Positions 6,854-14,086 of a stretch of 21,747 nt of DNA are shown here, one piece after another. This DNA is from PALSA-1336 sp964592725 (GTDB lineage: Bacteria; Patescibacteriota; Doudnabacteria; UBA920), in NCBI GenBank assembly GCA_964592725.1, contig CAZQFQ010000022.1, forward strand, positions 1 to 21,747. Reading direction: 5' to 3'. The position numbers and the translations under genes are program-made. The notes below the pieces were generated by a model that saw only the letters and a program-made list of their open reading frames with translations, was not told where the DNA came from and did no database searches. The first letter of the stretch is position 1. Each line of letters begins with the position of its first letter.

Positions 6854-8208
6854 TAAGGCCGAAACGATTTTACTAAAGCGTCAAGCTCTTTATTACTCAT
6901 CAGTTTTTTTTCTAAAACTATTTCACGGATGGTTTTGTTGGTTTTGACGAATTCTTTAACCAAAACACTTACGGCATCATAACCCAGCTTGGGAGTCAGC
7001 AAAGTGGCATAAGCCGTGGATTTCTCCAAAAGTTCTTTACAGCGCGCGCGGTTGGCTTTAATGGAAACCACGCAACGTTTGGTAAACTGCTCCAATACTT
7101 CGCTGGTGAGCTTTAAACTTTGCAGTAGGCGGTCGGCAATGGTCGGGAACATTACGCCCAATTCCAACTGGGCGGCGTGGGCGGAATGCTCAATACTCAA
7201 ATTGTTTCCGGAGATCAAAAAGTACAGCTGATTTACGGTTTCCGGCAAAATTGGATTAACCTTCCCCGGCATTATGGAAGATCCTTTTTGCAGTTCGGCA
7301 AGCTGAATTTCCCCAAATCCGCCGCGCGGGCCGCTGGAAAGAAGTCTTAAATCGCTGGCGATTTTGGAACAATCCAAACACAACGCCGTTACTGCCTGTG
7401 AAATCGCCAAAAAATCCGTCTGGCTGCTGGTTTGGGACATTAAATTTGCCGCGGGCTTAAACTGCTGGCCGGTAATTTTATTTAATTCCCGATAAACCGC
7501 TTTAATATATTTTGGCTTGGCATTTACCGAGTTGCCAATTGCGGTGCCGCCTAAATTTAAGGTTTTGCTGAAGCCTGATACCAATTTGATTTTTTCCCCG
7601 TGCCAGCGTATTATGGCGGCATACGAGGCAAACTCTGCTCCCAGGGTAGTGGGGATGGCGTCCTGCAAATGTGTACGCGCCAATTTTACCACACCCGCAA
7701 AACTTTTGGATTTTTTTTCTAAAGCGGCCGCGAGTTTCTCTAAAGTCACTGTTAAATCCTGGATCAACGATAAAGAGGCAATTTTAATGGCCGATGGGTT
7801 GGCGTCATTCGTGGACATACTGCAGTTTACATGGTCGTTGGGGTGAACTACAACTTCCCTCCCCCTCTGGGGGAGGGTTAGGGAGAGGGTTTTGCCTCCA
7901 TTTAATATCTCCGTCGCCCTGCTTGCAATCACCTCATTGACATTCATATTGGTGGATGTTCCCGCCCCGCCCTGAAGCGCCCGAAGCGGGAACTGATCTT
8001 TCAATTTCCCAGCTAAAATTTCATCACAAGCTTTAACAATAGCATTTTTTATCCCGCGGCTAAAATTCCCAGCCTCGCAATTGGCAATCGCCGCGGCTTT
8101 TTTTACCTTAACCAAGGCCGAAATAAATTCCTTATGCACTTTATAAACGTCAAAAGGAAAATTCTTTAAAGCTTTTTCCGTCTCCTCACCGTAGTATTTT
8201 TTGAGCAT
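6853..8208 (-). CDS. aspA: Aspartate ammonia-lyase-like enzyme (fumarase/aspartase superfamily)
   Basis: A 451-residue lyase of the class II fumarase/aspartase superfamily, predicted to interconvert aspartate and fumarate plus ammonia. Conserved blocks: GAGTSTNMNVNE (81-92), HPNDHVN (122-128), ARTHLQDAIP (177-186) and the superfamily signature GSSIMPGKVNP (309-319). The following ILPETVNQ and HAAQLELGVM favour aspartase over fumarase, but this is not proven. The N-terminus is about 20 residues shorter than usual. An insertion TLSLTLPQRGREV (107-119), encoded by a palindromic element, replaces the usual short loop between GAGTS and HPNDHVN. It heads a run with the coupled membrane protein downstream and a LysE-type exporter upstream, possibly a small amino-acid module. 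Confidence 0.87.
   Translation of the reverse strand: MLKKYYGEETEKALKNFPFDVYKVHKEFISALVKVKKAAAIANCEAGNFSRGIKNAIVKACDEILAGKLKDQFPLRALQGGAGTSTNMNVNEVIASRATEILNGGKTLSLTLPQRGREVVVHPNDHVNCSMSTNDANPSAIKIASLSLIQDLTVTLEKLAAALEKKSKSFAGVVKLARTHLQDAIPTTLGAEFASYAAIIRWHGEKIKLVSGFSKTLNLGGTAIGNSVNAKPKYIKAVYRELNKITGQQFKPAANLMSQTSSQTDFLAISQAVTALCLDCSKIASDLRLLSSGPRGGFGEIQLAELQKGSSIMPGKVNPILPETVNQLYFLISGNNLSIEHSAHAAQLELGVMFPTIADRLLQSLKLTSEVLEQFTKRCVVSIKANRARCKELLEKSTAYATLLTPKLGYDAVSVLVKEFVKTNKTIREIVLEKKLMSNKELDALVKSFRP
7857..7892. repeat. CCCTCCCC palindromic element inside aspA-like gene
   Basis: CCCTCCCCCTCTGGGGGAGG followed by GTTAGGGAGAGGG. It is read by the gene as TLSLTLPQRGRE without frame disruption and lies in a loop between two conserved blocks. 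Confidence 0.9.
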
Positions 8209-8212
8209 AAAA

Positions 8213-8827
8213 TTATTTGTTAATGAAAAAATTTACACTTTGATAAAACATGCTTACCGCAAAATATAAAAAAACAAGGGAAAAAACTTTAAATATTATT
8301 GGAACTACGCGCGGATTGGAAAGTAATTTCCTGAAGCCGGAGAATAAAAATGCCACGATTACTGTAGAAATCAACCACCCGATTTCCACCAGCAACAAAA
8401 ACAAAAATTGTCCGTAATGGATTTTTTGGCCCAACAAAATCGCTTTGGGGACGCACACGGTTATCCAAAATGTCCACAACACTCCGTTGGCCAAAATCAT
8501 TGCTGAAATTTTTCCCAGCCCGAAATAAACTTTTTCGTCGGTATCAATTCTGCGAATTTTCCAAATAGACCAGGATATCCAAATTAAAATGCCGGCGCCG
8601 ATAAGAGAAAGACCCATAAAAAATGACTGTGAAAGACCAAAAGATGACAAGACCAACAAACTCACGAGCGCCACCATAGTTTCGGTAAACATCGCCCACA
8701 AAATAATCCTAAAACTTCGCAAAAATCCCGCCTGCAATATTTGGGTAAAGGTCGCAGCCAAAACCGGACCGGGAATCACCCCTCCAATTAACCCTAAGAT
8801 TAGCGCACTGATTATTTGATCACTCAT
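8213..8827 (-). CDS. LysE/RhtB-type amino-acid exporter
   Basis: A 204-residue inner-membrane protein with six hydrophobic segments, the size and topology of LysE/RhtB translocators. The N-terminal LGLIGGVIPGPVLAATFTQ matches the family's G-x-x-PGP motif in the first membrane helix. These proteins export amino acids or derivatives by proton antiport; the substrate is not predictable here. It lies 4 bp upstream of the aspartase-like gene and 6 bp downstream of the EamA-like gene, so all probably share a transcript. Confidence 0.8.
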   Translation of the reverse strand: MSDQIISALILGLIGGVIPGPVLAATFTQILQAGFLRSFRIILWAMFTETMVALVSLLVLSSFGLSQSFFMGLSLIGAGILIWISWSIWKIRRIDTDEKVYFGLGKISAMILANGVLWTFWITVCVPKAILLGQKIHYGQFLFLLLVEIGWLISTVIVAFLFSGFRKLLSNPRVVPIIFKVFSLVFLYFAVSMFYQSVNFFINK

Positions 8828-8833
8828 AAAAAT

Positions 8834-9169
8834 TTATCCGTGCGACAAAAGCAAGATGGAAATTATGGCCGTGAGGATTCCGAGCATGCCGATTAAATTT
8901 AGTTTTTCACTGAAAATTATAACCCCAATCAGCACTGTGGCCATAAGACTCATCACCGACCAAATTACGCCGACAATGGAGAGCTGATTTTTTTGCAAAA
9001 TCGCCGGTAGCCAGGCAAATGTTCCCAGCGCGTAAGCGCAGAGGATTAAGCCGACCGTGCCCGGCCTTGGGTTTATAGAAAATTTTTTTGAAAAATATTC
9101 GCCGACCGCGAAAAACAAAGCCGAGAGAATTAGCCAAAAAATATAGTTTATTGATAGTAATGATTTCAT
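8834..9169 (-). CDS. Half-size EamA/SMR-like membrane protein
   Basis: A 111-residue protein with four hydrophobic segments (about 4-24, 33-53, 61-82, 88-109). The C-terminal VLIGVIIFSEKLNLIGMLGI is typical of EamA/drug-metabolite transporter halves, whose full members have ten helices from two such halves. It could act as a homodimer as small multidrug resistance proteins do. ATG 9169 is chosen because the longer ORF to 9259 would start inside the NADAR gene with a polar, unlikely N-terminus. The gap to the NADAR stop is 11 bp. Confidence 0.75.
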   Translation of the reverse strand: MKSLLSINYIFWLILSALFFAVGEYFSKKFSINPRPGTVGLILCAYALGTFAWLPAILQKNQLSIVGVIWSVMSLMATVLIGVIIFSEKLNLIGMLGILTAIISILLLSHG

Positions 9170-9180
9170 ATTTGGAATCG

Positions 9181-9654
9181 TCAAATAATTTCGTCGCGAA
9201 TTTTCATCCAGATTTTTCCTACCATATTCTGCCCGTTGCCGTTTGGCCCGATTCCCCAAAAACCGTCTATCGGGGAATTTTCGATGATTTGACGGTTGCC
9301 GGATCTTTTTAATGCTTCCCTCACATCTATATTTTGTTCGGCCTTGGCTCTAAATATTTCTTCCATTACCGCGACTTTTTCCTGATGCCAATTTTCGGGC
9401 ATATGTTGTTTATTTTCAATCGAAATCTGCTTGGCCGCTTCGGGGCTGGGAGCCTCCAATATTTGCGCGCTGATGTCAGGTCTGGCCGCCGAAAACTTTT
9501 TCCATTGGAACGCGTGTTCGGCAGTTGGAAATTTAATTCCCCAGATATTTACCCGGTGAGCCGAAAAACTATCAAACGGATGAAAAGCCGGGGTAAAAAA
9601 ATACACCGCCTTGTCCGTTTCCTTATTTAACCCGTCGCTTGAGGTTGGATACAT
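9181..9654 (-). CDS. NADAR (YbiA-like) family protein
   Basis: A 157-residue protein of the NADAR superfamily, small N-glycosidase-fold proteins acting on ADP-ribose-linked molecules; some members remove ADP-ribose from guanine bases in DNA and act as antitoxins of DarT-like toxins. Visible signatures: FPTAEHAFQWKKF (42-54), NWHQEKVAVMEEIFRAK (about 87-103) and GFWGIGPNGNGQNMVGKIW (131-149). The N-terminal aromatic YFF strand (18-20) also fits. No DarT-like ADP-ribosyltransferase is encoded nearby, so a solitary house-cleaning role (for example on damaged riboflavin intermediates, suggested for YbiA) is equally possible. It is the first gene of the run that continues into the EamA-like, LysE-like and aspartase-like genes. 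Confidence 0.88.
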   Translation of the reverse strand: MYPTSSDGLNKETDKAVYFFTPAFHPFDSFSAHRVNIWGIKFPTAEHAFQWKKFSAARPDISAQILEAPSPEAAKQISIENKQHMPENWHQEKVAVMEEIFRAKAEQNIDVREALKRSGNRQIIENSPIDGFWGIGPNGNGQNMVGKIWMKIRDEII

Positions 9655-9661
9655 AAAACAG

Positions 9662-9691
9662 TTGTATTATAGACCATTTTTCGGCTATAAT
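9662..9691 (+). promoter_or_regulatory. Putative promoter of tRNA-Ser
   Basis: TTGTAT (9662-9667) and a perfect TATAAT (9686-9691) with an 18-bp spacer, 23 bp before the tRNA. Confidence 0.6.
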
Positions 9692-9714
9692 AAATACCAG
9701 CTGCAACTTGCCGT

Positions 9715-9804
9715 GGAGAGGTCGCATAGTGGTCTAGTGCGCTGGTCTCGAAAACCGGTAGGGGCGCAAGCTCCTCGTGGGTTCAAATCCCACCCTCTCC
9801 GCCA
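9715..9804 (+). tRNA. tRNA-Ser(CGA)
   Basis: 90 nt with encoded CCA. Acceptor GGAGAGG pairs with CCTCTCC. The anticodon loop CTCGAAA gives CGA, reading UCG. A long class II variable arm (TAGGGGCGCAAGCTCCTC) is present, as required for serine tRNA. T-loop TTCAAAT. Confidence 0.95.
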
Positions 9805-9843
9805 AATTGGCAAATTTGAGCTGGATAGAATAGAACTACACAT

Positions 9844-10290
9844 ATGAAAGAAATAACACTTCACAAACAATGGATTGTCAAAGCCCCAATCGGGGATGTT
9901 TCTAGAATAATGACCGACTTTGAAAAACTACCAGAGTATTTCCCCAAAGTTGCAGAATCAGTACAAATTAATAAACGAGATGGAAATAATTTAGAGATGG
10001 AAGCAACCATAAAATCATTCGGTAAAAAATTTAAAGTAAAAATGAAAACCAAAATCCTCCCTGGGAAAGGTTTCATTTCGGACAATGATAGTTATCAGTT
10101 TGGGACTTCTGGACATGAAGAATTGTTGCTTTCCGAACATCAAGGAGGAACACTAATTGACTACGTCTATCAAGTTACTATTCATAAGGCATGGCTACGT
10201 ATAATTGCAACGCCACTTATCAAATGGTATTCGATGAAGGCTTGGGAAAAGGCAGTTATAGACGAACTAAGAAAGATACTTGAGAAGTAG
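9844..10290 (+). CDS. SRPBCC (START-like) domain protein
   Basis: A 148-residue single-domain protein of the SRPBCC helix-grip fold, which forms a deep hydrophobic ligand pocket. It begins with the usual strand WIVKAPIGDVSRIMTDFEKL, then PEYFPKVAESVQI, and ends with the long C-terminal helix (WEKAVIDELRKILEK). Members include polyketide cyclases, lipid carriers and the ubiquinone-binding Coq10/RatA group; this sequence resembles the last only in general layout. The gene is AT-rich and stands alone on the + strand after tRNA-Ser, opposite to its neighbours. Confidence 0.75.
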   Translation: MKEITLHKQWIVKAPIGDVSRIMTDFEKLPEYFPKVAESVQINKRDGNNLEMEATIKSFGKKFKVKMKTKILPGKGFISDNDSYQFGTSGHEELLLSEHQGGTLIDYVYQVTIHKAWLRIIATPLIKWYSMKAWEKAVIDELRKILEK

Positions 10291-10343
10291 CGATTCCGAT
10301 TTTGGAATTTCGAATCATCCTGGCCTTTCCCTGTAAATCATTT

Positions 10344-10505
10344 TCAATAAACTTTGACTACAAAACTTGGCACATCGAAATATTCTGGATTTTCTTTGTA
10401 AATTCGGCGCAATTCGGGCACAATCTCATTTATTCGGGTAAAGCTAACGGTTTTGTGGAATACCATCGGTTCAAAGTTCCACCAGCCGTCACCGCCATGA
10501 ACCAT
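10344..10505 (-). CDS. Small ORF, 53 residues, possibly a gene remnant
   Basis: A 53-residue ORF that reads like real protein: aromatic-rich start (GGDGWWNFEPMVFHK) then TRINEIVPELRRIYKENPE and a strand-like end (VPSFVVKVY). A stop codon lies six codons before the ATG and there is no Shine-Dalgarno site, so it may be the C-terminal remnant of a longer gene. I recognise no family. It lies between the SRPBCC gene and the rnhB terminator. Confidence 0.45.
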   Translation of the reverse strand: MVHGGDGWWNFEPMVFHKTVSFTRINEIVPELRRIYKENPEYFDVPSFVVKVY

Positions 10506-10534
10506 TCGCCAAAAGCTCGGCTGTCATGGCGCAG

Positions 10535-10566
10535 CCAAAAAATTAAACCCCCAATTTGGGGGTTTT
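10535..10566 (-). terminator. Terminator of rnhB
   Basis: On the - strand AAACCCCCA pairs with TGGGGGTTT around a 3-nt loop, then TAATTTTTT. The stem overlaps the rnhB stop codon. Confidence 0.85.
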
Positions 10567-11296
10567 AAATTGCTGACAAATTTTGGCAAAAACTTTTGCG
10601 ATGGACTTTGGATAAACCATTTTGCAAAATCATCGTGCGATGGAATAACGTGCCGTAGCCTTTGTGCCGGGCGAAGTTGTAGATTGGATATTGCTGATGG
10701 AGCTTTCGCATTAAGTCGTCACGATAAACTTTAGCAATTATTGATGCCGCGGCTATTGAAAGGATTTTATTGTCACCGTCCACCACCGCTTCCTGCTCTA
10801 TATTTAAATCGGGAATGGTAAATTTTCCATCTATGGCAAGAAGATGCCTGCCTTTGTAGCGCAGACCCCTGGCCTGCTTTTCCCGCTTGGGCAGGCCGAG
10901 GGCCTGCGCTACATCCCTATGCGCATATTCGTACGAATATGCCTTAAGCAGCATTTCCACGGCCTGTTTCATTGCCAGCAGGGTTGCGTTGTGGATGTTT
11001 ATTTTATCAATAACTTTCTCATCAACCACCCCAATCCCCCAAGCCAGACAGTTATTTTTGATCATTGCCGATAATTCTTCCCGTTTCTCCGGGCTTAACA
11101 GTTTGCTATCCTTGATTCCCGCGGACTTGATAACTTTATACTTTTCACTTTCTACTTTCAACTCGCCGCCGCCTAATGGCAATACAACCGCGGCGGCGGC
11201 GACCGGTCCCGCCAAACATCCCCTGCCGACTTCATCGCAGCCAATGACGCAATTAAAACCTTGTTTATATTTTTGGTTCTCGTATCGAAAATTCAT
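10565..11296 (-). CDS. rnhB: Ribonuclease HII with two repeat-derived insertions
   Basis: A 243-residue nuclease that cuts the RNA strand of RNA-DNA hybrids and starts ribonucleotide excision repair. Catalytic acids: Asp-21 and Glu-22 in GCDEVGRGCLAGPV, Asp-156 in LLAIDGK and Asp-175 before SIAAASIIAKVYRD. DSKLLS and GYGTLFH are also conserved. Canonical RnhB is about 200 residues. The excess comes from GGGELKVESEKYKVIK (about 42-57, a heptanucleotide array) and a stretch of about 30 residues (120-149) encoded by palindromic sequence. Both lie between conserved blocks. ATG 11296 is preferred; an in-frame GTG at 11317 is possible. The gene follows ddl in the same direction. Confidence 0.93.
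   Translation of the reverse strand: MNFRYENQKYKQGFNCVIGCDEVGRGCLAGPVAAAAVVLPLGGGELKVESEKYKVIKSAGIKDSKLLSPEKREELSAMIKNNCLAWGIGVVDEKVIDKINIHNATLLAMKQAVEMLLKAYSYEYAHRDVAQALGLPKREKQARGLRYKGRHLLAIDGKFTIPDLNIEQEAVVDGDNKILSIAAASIIAKVYRDDLMRKLHQQYPIYNFARHKGYGTLFHRTMILQNGLSKVHRKSFCQNLSAI
10855..10913. repeat. Palindromic element inside rnhB
   Basis: TGTAGCGCAG...GGCCTGC (10855-10877) pairs with GCAGGCC...CTGCGCTACA (10891-10913). It is read in frame as part of the extra loop of RNase HII and belongs to a different family from the CCCTCCCC elements. Confidence 0.88.
10923..10942. repeat. Perfect 20-bp palindrome inside rnhB
   Basis: GCATATTCGTACGAATATGC equals its own reverse complement. It encodes AYSYEYAH just before the larger palindromic insertion. 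Confidence 0.9.
11133..11163. repeat. Heptanucleotide array inside rnhB, ACTTTNN x4
   Basis: Units ACTTTAT, ACTTTTC, ACTTTCT and ACTTTCA, then ACT. It is read on the - strand as ELKVESEKYKVIK. It is the same array type as the intergenic one at 4282-4312. Confidence 0.88.
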
Positions 11297-11370
11297 TTGT
11301 TTGATATCAAACCCCACGGCAAAATCATCGTTTCACCAACATAAGACCAATTATGGATGAAACAGTGTCT

Positions 11371-11431
11371 GTAGTTAGCCGATTCATCGGCTGTCTGTAA
11401 TTATTTAACAGCCCATAAATGGGCTAACTAC
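11371..11431. repeat. Palindromic element, GTAGTTAGCCGA family, copy 2
   Basis: GTAGTTAGCC at 11371-11380 pairs with GGGCTAACTAC at 11421-11431; inner GATTCATCGGCTGT and AACAGCCCATAAATG are also related. It lies between rnhB and ddl and abuts the ddl stop codon. Confidence 0.85.
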
Positions 11432-11432
11432 T

Positions 11433-12620
11433 TTATTTTAACTTACTCCCTCCCAGCTTCCCTTTTCCCAAATTCGTCAGCACGCTGGATTCAAACGTAA
11501 ACGTAATTTCTTTTTTTTGCTCGGATTTTTCTTCCGCCAACCGTATGAGCTCCTTTAATAATTCATCCAGCTCCAACCCGCTGGCTTTCCAAAGATGATG
11601 ATACAAAGTCCCCGGAAGCGGATTCACTTCATTGGCAAAAAATTCCTTGGTTTGTTTGTTGTACAAAAAGTCCACGCGAGCTATGCCAAAACAGCCCAAA
11701 GCTTTGTAAACTTTTTTGGCAGAATTTTGAATTGCCAATGTTGTGGCTTCGTCCAAGCGCGCCGGGATTATCAGATTATTGGTAGCTTTCCCAGTCTGCG
11801 AGCCGCCGTCGCTGATATATTTGTCGTCAAAATTAAACAAGTCATTATTAAAAGTTGATTCCTGGAGCAATGAGGCGCGCGGTTCATTGTTGCCGATTAC
11901 ACAGCAAGTCACATCCATTAAATTTTCCACGCCTTCTTCTACCAAAACTTTGTCGTCGTAATGCAGGGCGACCTCAATTTTATTTTCAAGATCCTTAATG
12001 TCGCCGGCTTTAACCTTGCCAATTCCTATCGATGAGCCCAAATGTACCGGCTTTACAAACACCGGCCAGCTCATTGTTTTAATTTGATCGATAATTGCGC
12101 CGCGATTTGCGTCCCAATCGGACTTCACGAAATTTATAAACTTAGTAGTCGGCACGCCCGCGTCTTTCATCACAATTTTCGTCAGCGCTTTATCCATAGC
12201 AATCGCGCTGGCCGGCACGCCGCAACCCACGTAAGGCACGCCGAGCATTTCAAACATCCCCTGAATAGTTCCGTCTTCGCCGTACGCGCCGTGAAGCGCC
12301 GGGAAAGCAATGTCAATTGTTACCACTTCACCCCTAAAACCCTTTTTCTTAAAAACCATTTTCCCATTAGAGTTTTCCATATCCAAGAACCATTTCCCCC
12401 TCTCCCTATGGGAGAGGGATGGGGTGAGGGTTGGATCGGTAAACATTTTTAAATTCCCCAGCTCTTCACCAATCATCCACTTGCCGGCCTTGGTAATATA
12501 AACCGGCGTAACCGGATAACCCAAACCCTTAAGCCCGGCGATAATCAGCTGGGCTGTAATAATAGAAATATCATGCTCGGTTGAACCAGAGCCAAAAAAT
12601 ACGCCGATGTTTTTGTTCAT
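11433..12620 (-). CDS. ddl: D-alanine--D-alanine ligase
   Basis: A 395-residue ATP-grasp enzyme joining two D-alanines for peptidoglycan. Motifs: FGSGSTEHDIS (9-19), FPALHGAYGEDGTIQGMFE (106-124), ATP-binding FVKPVHLGSSIGI (188-200), omega loop FDDKYISDGGSQ (264-275) and Mg/phosphate motif NEVNPLPGT (330-338). Tyr-268 in the omega loop matches the D-Ala:D-Ala rather than the D-Ala:D-Lac subgroup. It is longer than usual: PTLTPSLSHRERGKW (about 63-77) is a repeat-derived insertion, and the C-terminal 35 residues are a polar extension. It lies between alr, which makes the substrate, and rnhB. murF, which uses the product, is three genes upstream in the same direction. Confidence 0.95.
   Translation of the reverse strand: MNKNIGVFFGSGSTEHDISIITAQLIIAGLKGLGYPVTPVYITKAGKWMIGEELGNLKMFTDPTLTPSLSHRERGKWFLDMENSNGKMVFKKKGFRGEVVTIDIAFPALHGAYGEDGTIQGMFEMLGVPYVGCGVPASAIAMDKALTKIVMKDAGVPTTKFINFVKSDWDANRGAIIDQIKTMSWPVFVKPVHLGSSIGIGKVKAGDIKDLENKIEVALHYDDKVLVEEGVENLMDVTCCVIGNNEPRASLLQESTFNNDLFNFDDKYISDGGSQTGKATNNLIIPARLDEATTLAIQNSAKKVYKALGCFGIARVDFLYNKQTKEFFANEVNPLPGTLYHHLWKASGLELDELLKELIRLAEEKSEQKKEITFTFESSVLTNLGKGKLGGSKLK
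12396..12432. repeat. CCCTCCCC-family palindromic element inside ddl
   Basis: CCCCTCTCCCTATGGGAGAG then GGATGGGGTGAGGG. It is read in frame as TLTPSLSHRERG in a region between the N-terminal and ATP-binding motifs. Confidence 0.88.
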
Positions 12621-12647
12621 AGATTTGATTTAGGAGTTAACGCGGAG

Positions 12648-12850
12648 CCTCCCTCCCCTTCTGAGGGGAGGGCCGGGGAGAGGTTGTCTCTTCATAGAAT
12701 TTGCAACCTCTCTGTCGCCGAAAGCCGATGATGTCCCTATGACTTTCGTCGACATCTCTCCTCAAGAGGAGAGAGCTTCCGCCTTCGCTAAAGCTACGTC
12801 GGACGTTTCGAAAGCTTCGGCGGACAAGCCGCGGTTTTGCCTAAAACCGA
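12648..12850. repeat. Composite repeat block between ddl and alr
   Basis: The 235-bp gap between ddl and alr is almost all repeat: a CCCTCCCC-family element (12648-12687), a palindrome TCTCTCCTCAAGAGGAGAGA (about 12755-12775), a CCGCCTTCG...CGAAAGCTTCGGCGG inverted pair (about 12778-12824) and a small stem CGGTTTT/AAAACCG (12832-12849). No ORF or promoter is convincing. Confidence 0.75.
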
Positions 12851-12855
12851 TAAAA

Positions 12856-14043
12856 TTAAATTATTACTCTTCTTAAATTCTGCGGAATATGCACTAAAAT
12901 TTCGTAAGGAATGCATCCACAAAGCTTGGCTAAATTTTCCACGGAATTTTTGTCGCTCCGACGGGAGCTGATGACAACTACCGGCTCGCCGATTTTAATA
13001 TCGGTAACTTCCGAAACATCCATACTGCTAATATTCATACTCACCCGCCCGGCAATGGGACAAAATGCATCGCGAACTTTAAAAAATCCTCGATTGGACA
13101 ACCGCCTGTCCACCCCTTCATTATAACCTACCGGAACTGTAGCCACAATCGTCGGGCGACTTGATTCAAAAGCCAAACCATAGCCGACTTTCTCTCCGGC
13201 CGGGATATGTTTTATGGAGCTGATTAATGAAACTACTTCCAATGCGGGTCTTAAATCGATATTGTCTAACAGCGACGGATTAATTCCATACAATCCTATT
13301 CCCAAACGGCTGATATTTGCAGAAATTTTATCCGCATAATGCGTCCCTGCCGTTGCCGATGTGTGAAAATATTTTATTGATGGGATGGCCGTTTTAAAAA
13401 TCCCGGCAATTCTATTCCAGGTTTCTATTTGCTTATCGGTAAACGATGAATCCGCACCATCGGCATCGGCAAAGTGACTGCAAATCCCCTCTAAAATAAT
13501 ATTTTTATTTTTTTTGATCGTGGCAATCGCCTCATCGGCTTCCGAAACCAATATCCCCTGCCGGTGCATACCGGTATCTATTTTAAGATGAATACTCAGC
13601 GGCGTTTTTAATTTTGCCGCTAAATTTTTTAAAATTTGCAAATCTATAATTCCAAAACTCACGCCTTTTAATCGCGCCGATAATAATTGTTCCTCACGAC
13701 AATATCCCAAAACCAAAATTTTTGTCTTAATGCCCGCGCGCCGTAAAACCAAAGCCTCATAAAACGAATCCACCATAAAAAAGGGAACAACATCGGCCCC
13801 CCTCCCCCTCTGGGGGAGGGCCGGGGAGAGGGTTGCTCCCTCCAAAATTTTTGCCACCTCCACCATCCCATGCCCGTAAGCGTTGCTTTTTATAACCGGA
13901 GCAAATCGCAAACTCGGATATTTTTGCTGATACTGTCTTAAATTATGCAGCAAGTTATCCCTAAAAACCCGCACTTCAATAAGCGGCTTATAATCGATTT
14001 TAGGCGACGCTATCTTATTAAAAATTTTTCTAATTGTCCCCAT
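12856..14043 (-). CDS. alr: Alanine racemase (PLP-dependent)
   Basis: A 395-residue enzyme converting L- to D-alanine. Lys-52 in VIKSNAYGHG is the PLP-binding residue and Tyr-288 in KVGYGLAFES the second catalytic base. LKIDTGMHRQG (about 153-163), SRLGIGLYG (245-253) and AGRVSMN (331-337) are also family motifs. An insertion ATLSPALPQRGRGAD (70-84), encoded by a palindromic element, follows the VEVAKILEG helix and precedes the FFMVDSFYEAL strand. ATG 14043 is preferred over the TTG at 14055. A putative promoter lies upstream. With ddl and murF it forms the D-Ala-D-Ala supply branch. Confidence 0.95.
   Translation of the reverse strand: MGTIRKIFNKIASPKIDYKPLIEVRVFRDNLLHNLRQYQQKYPSLRFAPVIKSNAYGHGMVEVAKILEGATLSPALPQRGRGADVVPFFMVDSFYEALVLRRAGIKTKILVLGYCREEQLLSARLKGVSFGIIDLQILKNLAAKLKTPLSIHLKIDTGMHRQGILVSEADEAIATIKKNKNIILEGICSHFADADGADSSFTDKQIETWNRIAGIFKTAIPSIKYFHTSATAGTHYADKISANISRLGIGLYGINPSLLDNIDLRPALEVVSLISSIKHIPAGEKVGYGLAFESSRPTIVATVPVGYNEGVDRRLSNRGFFKVRDAFCPIAGRVSMNISSMDVSEVTDIKIGEPVVVISSRRSDKNSVENLAKLCGCIPYEILVHIPQNLRRVII
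13798..13835. repeat. CCCTCCCC palindromic element inside alr
   Basis: CCCCTCCCCCTCTGGGGGAG then GGCCGGGGAGAGGG. It is read in frame as ATLSPALPQRGRG. Confidence 0.9.
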
Positions 14044-14054
14044 TAATTTTGTCA

Positions 14055-14084
14055 ATTTTATTTAATTTTGCTCAATTTTGTCAA
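14055..14084 (-). promoter_or_regulatory. Putative promoter of alr
   Basis: On the - strand TTGACA (14079-14084) and TAAAAT (14055-14060) with an 18-bp spacer, between the murF stop and the alr start. Confidence 0.5.
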
Positions 14085-14086
14085 TA

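Noticed and set aside
9685..9870. A - strand ORF containing GWDLNPRGACAPTGFR
   Set aside because: It is the antisense of tRNA-Ser; this kind of peptide is a well-known false annotation over tRNA genes.
12621..12855. A gene or riboswitch in the ddl-alr spacer
   Set aside because: The whole spacer is explained by known repeat families seen elsewhere in the window; no ORF with coding character.
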